In this document: piece after piece, positions 59,461-64,000 of the stretch
Layout: every line of letters begins with the position of its first letter
Position numbering within the stretch: position 1 is the stretch's first letter
Source of the DNA: Epiperipatus broadwayi
Lineage: Eukaryota; Onychophora; Udeonychophora; Euonychophora; Peripatidae
Assembly (NCBI GenBank): GCA_028023455.1
Contig: JAQFVV010000030.1
Location: 10,279,649-10,343,648, forward strand
DNA: 64,000 nucleotides
Reading direction: 5' to 3'
Position numbers and translations under genes: made by a program
The notes under the pieces: model-generated
What the model saw: the letters and a program-made list of their open reading frames with translations, nothing else
The model's database searches: none
What the model was told of the DNA's origin: nothing

Positions 59461-61974
59461 TTCACTTTTTTGTGTAAAGCACAATTTAAAACTTACCACT
59501 CAAAGGTGAAGTAAAAGACAAGGAATTTATTTCAAACTTTATATAGTAATTTAAAATCTATAAAATTATGATCAGGGCCACTGCATGCATAAGTGGTATC
59601 TTTGTTCAAGATAAATTCCAGCATTTCTAGTCTTATAAAAAAGCCAACCTCTCTAGAGCAGTGTGACAGCACTAGATCACACCTTTATCAAAACTCTGAA
59701 CCTACCTGTGCTAAGTCTTTTGTAAAAATCAAAAAATAACACATTTTGACACATGCTACATGAAGCTATGTTTTTTTTTTGCAAAACTGTGTAATTTGTA
59801 GGCCCTACAATGAATATCATGTGCAAAGTAATACAATCGTAAAAGTACTAATCAGGGATTACACAGATTTTTCAGTTAAGTATAATGTGTATATCTAAAT
59901 GTTTTGTAATCTCCTGGTCATATTAATATGAAATCAGCATTAGTCAAGAACAATTCTTTTCTTTAGTATTTTTAATCTATTCAATCAGAATTCACAAAAA
60001 AAATTAAATTAGGATGGTGATGTTTACGGATTTGCAATAAAATATTAAAGAAAAGAAAGTATAATTTTTTGCATTATATGTATTTTATTTTATTTTCTCA
60101 AATATTGATTCAAAATCATGTTTATAGTAAATATTTTCTATTAATTTGTGCATTTTTAATATATCTATATTTGCAAGTAAAATTGAATTTGTTTAAAAAT
60201 ACCTTATATGTTTTTTATCACATGACCTCCCCTCCCCCATTCATGAAATAAAATTAATTAATTAAAACAAAATGAATTCAACATAATTTCCTTTGACAAA
60301 AAACAGTAAAATATTACAAATATATAATTATATACACTTTTACCATTTTATTTACATATTAACTCTCTTGCCTTTATGGCCACAATGTAATAAATAATGA
60401 TTAACTTTAATTAGATCGATTTTAACCAAAATATTAATTAATTAAAAATAACTCTTGTTTTTTACTTGGTTTTATTCAGAATCTTTCTTCCATAATTTTT
60501 TTTTGTTTTCTATTAACAAAGTTAGTTTTTCAAATATTCATTCAATAACAGAATATTTACATTTTTTCATGATATAATTTTTTGTATACTTATTATTTCA
60601 GTATAATAACTTAATCATGTTATATAATCTACTATCTATCGATTTTAAGAACAGTAGACCCTTTTCTATTAGAGGCTTCAAGTAATGTTGTATGGTTGAT
60701 ACAATCAACAGAGTGGTATTAAATGGTAATATTGTTTTAATGAAATGGATGCAATAATATCTTTTTTTTAAAAAATGTTGCATTTTCTAATTCTATTTTC
60801 TTAGGATTTGGATCATCATATATTTAGATAATATTATGAATCAATTATAAATGTATGCTAAATAACAAATTTCATGATATTCCAAATCCAATGAAAAGAT
60901 TAGTAAAACAAGTGAAAAAAATTAGATTGGTATTAAAAAAAGAGATAATATTAAAAAAAGATAATGATAGTACTAAAAAAATATATAGTTTGCCTTGGAA
61001 TCGATATCCAAATCTCACACTTCTACATCCAATACTCTAACACTTCAACTATACTGAACATATGATATGAGAGCCTGTAAAACATAACTGATAAAGTTAA
61101 ATTACGTACTATGACGAATTAATAGGGGAATATCTTTTAAATGTTTATTTTTAAATAAATTATTAATAGTAATATAAATTAGGTGTTTAAATAAAAGATT
61201 CAGAAATCAAACATTTTTTACATATAAATTGTATTAATTATCACTGCAAAATGGTGCCATTCTGTTAAATGGTGACTATGTAATATTTAGTATGTTTTGA
61301 ACAATTGTCACAAGACTGAGTAAAAAAAGTAATTCTCTTATAGTTAAATAAAAAATATTTGCAATGCAGAATGTGTTTTTAACAATGAAGGGATTTGTAG
61401 ATCTAAACATGTTTATTTACTTATAAATTTTATTGATTATCATAGCAATTTCGTGATCCCATTAGATGAAGTATTTTTGTGTTCTAAACAACATGGCGGC
61501 CCTGATTATGTTGATTCGTCATAAAACTTTACACATGAAGATAAAAAATGCATTATTACAAAAAAATATCTGTTTTTAATAACTGCTAGGCATAAAAAAA
61601 AGCATTTTAGTAAAAATCAAATATGCCATAAATTAGTTCAAATTTCAAGATTCTGTAAACAAAGTGTAATTATTAACACAGAAGTAACCTTCTATTGTCT
61701 TTTTGCATTAAGGCCCCCAAGAGAAGCACACTTTTCTATGTTCATGTTAAAAAATAACCAATATTAAATTGTTGCATTGAAATTTAATATCAGCTAATTA
61801 TTTTTTTAATGTATAATTCTGTAAAAATTTAATCATTTTAATCTTTAGAACTAAATATTATTTTAAATAAACAAAAAAAATATTCTGATGGCAATGTATA
61901 TTTAAAACAATATTACAATTAGATAAGTAAATATTTGAAAACCAGGCACTCTTCACAAAGCTGGAGCTTAATTG

Positions 61975-62210
61975 TAAATATAGGAGACTTGAACTCAGAC
62001 TTTCAAGCACTCTTCAACTATCCACACTATCTCATACAACTGATACACATGACCACACATGCAGAAAAGATAAATAATCACGAATATATGTATTTCATGC
62101 TAAACCAGCACTCATCAGTTATGGTCATGTGTATCAATTATATGAGATAGTATGGATAGTTTAAGTATGCTTGAAAGTCTGAGTTCAAATCCCCTACATT
62201 TACAATTAGA
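61975..62210 (-). repeat. Hammerhead repeat family 1, copy F (ribozyme between inverted arms)
   Basis: Left arm 61987-62055 (GACTTGAACTCAGACTTTCA, CTATCCACACTATCTCATAC) and right arm 62121-62205 (TATGAGATAGTATGGATAGT, TTGAAAGTCTGAGTTCAAAT) are inverted copies of the family 1 tail, with the ribozyme between them on the minus strand. This is the same arm-ribozyme-arm layout as family 2 copy M6. TTTACAATTAGATAAGTAA follows it and TACAATTAGATAAGTAA precedes it (61913-61930), a likely target-site duplication. Confidence 0.82.
62070..62122 (-). ncRNA. Hammerhead ribozyme motif with complete core (family 1 copy F)
   Basis: The minus strand reads ATAA, CTGATGAG, stem II GTGCT-GGTTT-AGCAT (G-U closing pair), GAAAT, ACATATA with minimal stem III and A17, then TTCGTGATTATTTATC. 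Every invariant core base is present. Stem I is poor because the 5' half has been replaced by the inverted arm (CATGACCATAA in place of AATCTGGACCAA), leaving only AA/TT next to the core. A pairing CATGACCA/TGGTCATG further out could substitute. Confidence 0.65.
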
Positions 62211-62808
62211 TAAGTAATAAAATTTTCATTATTTCCAATATATATGGGTGTGTGTGTGTATTGACTTTGCTTTTAAGGGTTGTATATATGTGTTAGTAAA
62301 ATGTGCTTTAGATATTCCTCTTTGCAATGTTTTTATCAGCTTTTTAAATAGGACAAAGGACTCATGAAGTTATGAAAAGCTAAATGATGAATGAGTATAT
62401 TTTTTGTCCTATTTTTTTAATTCTTGTTAGATGCATATTTATTGACCAAAATCTGGAAAGGCAACTAGGTTGTTTATAAGAAGCTATCTGAGAAAAATAC
62501 TGAGGCAGTTTGAAATGCAAAAGTATTTCAAGTTTTATCCAGATTAGATTCAAACACTTACTTTTGGATATAGTATGTGAGTGTGATAACCACTGTATTA
62601 TAAAATGCATCATATATTTTCTGTTAAAATGCCTTACCAGTGTAAATAATATTATCCAGTAAGTATACTCTATTATCTTTCATCAATAATTGTGTTTAAT
62701 TATAGGAGCAAAAGTAATATATTTAGCCTTTATCCTTAATATTTATTAGTGAAATTATTTTCTTAATATATTATTGTAATTGCTATTTCTTTATTTCTTT
62801 TACTTTAG

Positions 62809-62972
62809 ATATATTCTCAAGAGAAGGAAGGCAATTGTCATTTCAATTACCAGGTGCTGAATCAGTGCCAATTGAAACCATAACTACAACCTCTGAATCT
62901 GTTAAAGCTGATATTGTAAATTATCATAATCAACTTAGAAGGACAATTAAAGGCACAAACATGCTTCAGATG
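62809..62972 (+). CDS. CAP/CRISP-like secreted protein, coding exon 2 (start of CAP domain)
   Basis: The exon is flanked by a pyrimidine-rich acceptor (TTTACTTTAG) and a consensus donor (ATG|GTAAGT). With the G from exon 1 it encodes 55 residues: a polar pro-region (DIFSREGRQLSFQLPGAE...) followed by KADIVNYHNQLRRTIKGTNM and LQM. IVxxHNxLRR...NMLxM is the first-helix signature of CAP (SCP/TAPS) domains, closest in style to CRISPs and other venom or gland CAP proteins, where an exon boundary after NMLxM is also familiar. The catalytic-like His/Glu tetrad, the CAP signature motifs and any C-terminal Cys-rich domain would lie in later exons beyond 64000. CAP proteins are secreted and act extracellularly (allergens, venom or mucosal proteins, sterol binding); the particular role here cannot be told. 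The exon ends in phase 0. Confidence 0.85.
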
Positions 62973-63534
62973 GTAAGTATAGTATTGATTACTGCTATAA
63001 TTTAATTTTAAATTTATAACTGTGCAATATTTTGTTGCTGTAGATTATTTTCTAGCTAAGTTGATAAAAATAATATTAAAATAAAAATTCTTAGGTAATA
63101 GGTATACGGCAAAACAGTTTTTAAATAGCATATTTTAAGAAAAGGATGGCTCCTTATAGATAAAAATGGAGAATGACTTACTCTCTTTGTTTATTAATTG
63201 CTTTGTAAGAAAGGTTTTAGCAGTTTTGAAATCTTGTTTTATATTTCTAGCCAAGAACAGTTATATACTCATTTAATGTAAATTAATGATATCATTAGAC
63301 CAATCATTGAAATTCAATATCAGGTATGACAAAATAATTGATTAAAACATGCAATGGATTCTTCTATAATTAAGTAGTAGATCAGATACTTTTTTTTATT
63401 ATATTAAGATTTACAGAATAATTTACATAGACTTACAATGAATATATATATATATATATATATTCAAAACAATACAATAATTAATACAGTAAAACAATAT
63501 TTTAAAAAAACAAATATATACCAATTTAATAGAA
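62973..63534. other. Start of intron 2
   Basis: Begins GTAAGTATAG after exon 2. AT-rich, with a short (TA)n tract at about 63442-63463. No exon is seen before the right edge. Confidence 0.6.
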
Positions 63535-64000
63535 GTACTTTCAACTATCTATGTAGTCGTTGTCAACTAGATTCAAATTGTATTAGAAAAAACCGTTACA
63601 AATGTAAACAAAAGCAATACGTCATACATCAATTTTCCCACAATTCATTAATTTTTATATTGGCGGCCTGTCTATTTATCAACTGTTGCTTTTCACTTTT
63701 TATTAACATAGCTTCTTTAATTTTGCGTTTATTATTATTTCTTTCAATACACAGAATTTTAACTTTATTAAAATCAAAATCAAAACCATAATTACATGTT
63801 ACATTATGATCAAAAAATACTGATGGTGATACATCATCATTTCTAACATTCTCTTGTCTTGATTTTTGCACTCGTTTATATAACAACAAATGCTCCTTTG
63901 ATCTTTTCTCCAATATACTTTGAGATTCCCCAATATATGCCTTTCCACAAACACATAGCCATTTATATATTGCACAACTTTGATTTAAAATACTACACCT
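63535..64000 (-). mobile_element. Penelope-like element, GIY-YIG domain running off the right edge
   Basis: The minus strand from the edge is open to 63629: CSILNQSCAIYKWLCVCGKA, YIGESQSILEKRSKEHLLLY, DDVSPSVFFDHNVTCNYGFD, FDFNKVKILCIERNNNKRKI, KEAMLIKS and NRQAANIKINELWENW-like end. CVCGKAYIGES is the YIG half of the GIY-YIG motif, and VKIL..ERN..KRKIKEA is the PLE-specific C-terminal block. The RT part would lie beyond 64000. Apparently uninterrupted here, so younger than the copy at 1085-1385. After the stop, the tail contains AGTACTTTCAACTATC, cf. GCGCTTTCAAC at 1097. Confidence 0.88.

Larger units (their letters stand above)
28485..62808 (+). other. Intron 1 of the CAP/CRISP-like gene (~34.3 kb)
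   Basis: It is bounded by GTAAGA at 28485 and TTTAG at 62804-62808. It contains no other host exon that I recognise. Its content is a Tigger element, two hammerhead-bearing repeat families, SINEs, a decayed LINE, a fold-back element, a hAT transposon split by an RTE LINE, and a PLE fragment. Stretches where I see only AT-rich DNA with no recognisable feature are 33346-34730, 35458-35940, 36776-37560, 40200-42770, 43910-45690, 53690-54200, 54565-55060, 55175-55780, 59465-61970 and 62215-62800. Confidence 0.6.

Overview
This is an intron-dominated, strongly AT-rich window from an invertebrate animal nuclear genome. It has spliced genes, long low-complexity A/T stretches and microsatellites, many tRNA-derived SINEs, RTE-clade LINEs, Penelope-like elements (PLEs), Tigger and hAT DNA transposons, and no bacterial-style gene packing. 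The set of SINEs, PLEs and RTEs would fit a lophotrochozoan such as a mollusc, possibly a cephalopod, but the sequence does not prove a phylum.

One host gene is recognisable, on the + strand. A TATA box at 28322-28331 precedes a signal-peptide exon (28409-28484). After an intron of about 34.3 kb, a second exon (62809-62972) encodes the start of a CAP/CRISP-type (SCP/TAPS) domain. The splice phases match, and the gene continues past the right edge. No host exon was recognised in positions 1-28300, which reads as intergenic or intronic repeat-rich DNA.

Region by region: 1-28 kb holds an RTE endonuclease fragment, a PLE GIY-YIG fragment, eight copies of a ~90 bp tRNA-like SINE (one more lies at 26.75 kb), an L1/Tx1-like LINE 3' end (11.8-12.7 kb), a larger tRNA SINE (11.2-11.46 kb), and a decayed RTE LINE (23.6-26.4 kb) with three later insertions inside it. 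Intron 1 holds a Tigger element with both ends (28978-30916), a tandem pair of ribozyme-bearing repeats (35.9-36.8 kb), a decayed LINE (38.9-40.2 kb), a 1.1 kb fold-back element (42.8-43.9 kb), a hAT transposon (46.2-52.0 kb) split by an almost complete RTE LINE with target-site duplication, and more SINE and PLE pieces. A PLE GIY-YIG domain lies in intron 2 at the right edge.

The most interesting signal is two unrelated dispersed repeat families that each carry a type I hammerhead ribozyme fold. Family 2 has its best copy at 7912-7970: core CTGACGA...GAAAC..GTC, with a two-part stem I interrupted by an internal loop. Family 1 has copies near 3.0, 25.1, 36.1, 36.6, 43.1, 53.1, 54.4 and 62.1 kb; its core is CTGATGAG, a GTGCT/AGCAC stem II and GAAAT. 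In several copies the ribozyme sits between inverted arms, one pair is tandem (473 bp period), and one copy has a ~15 bp target-site duplication. This is the behaviour expected of PLE terminal repeats or animal retrozymes. All coordinates and alignments were read by eye.
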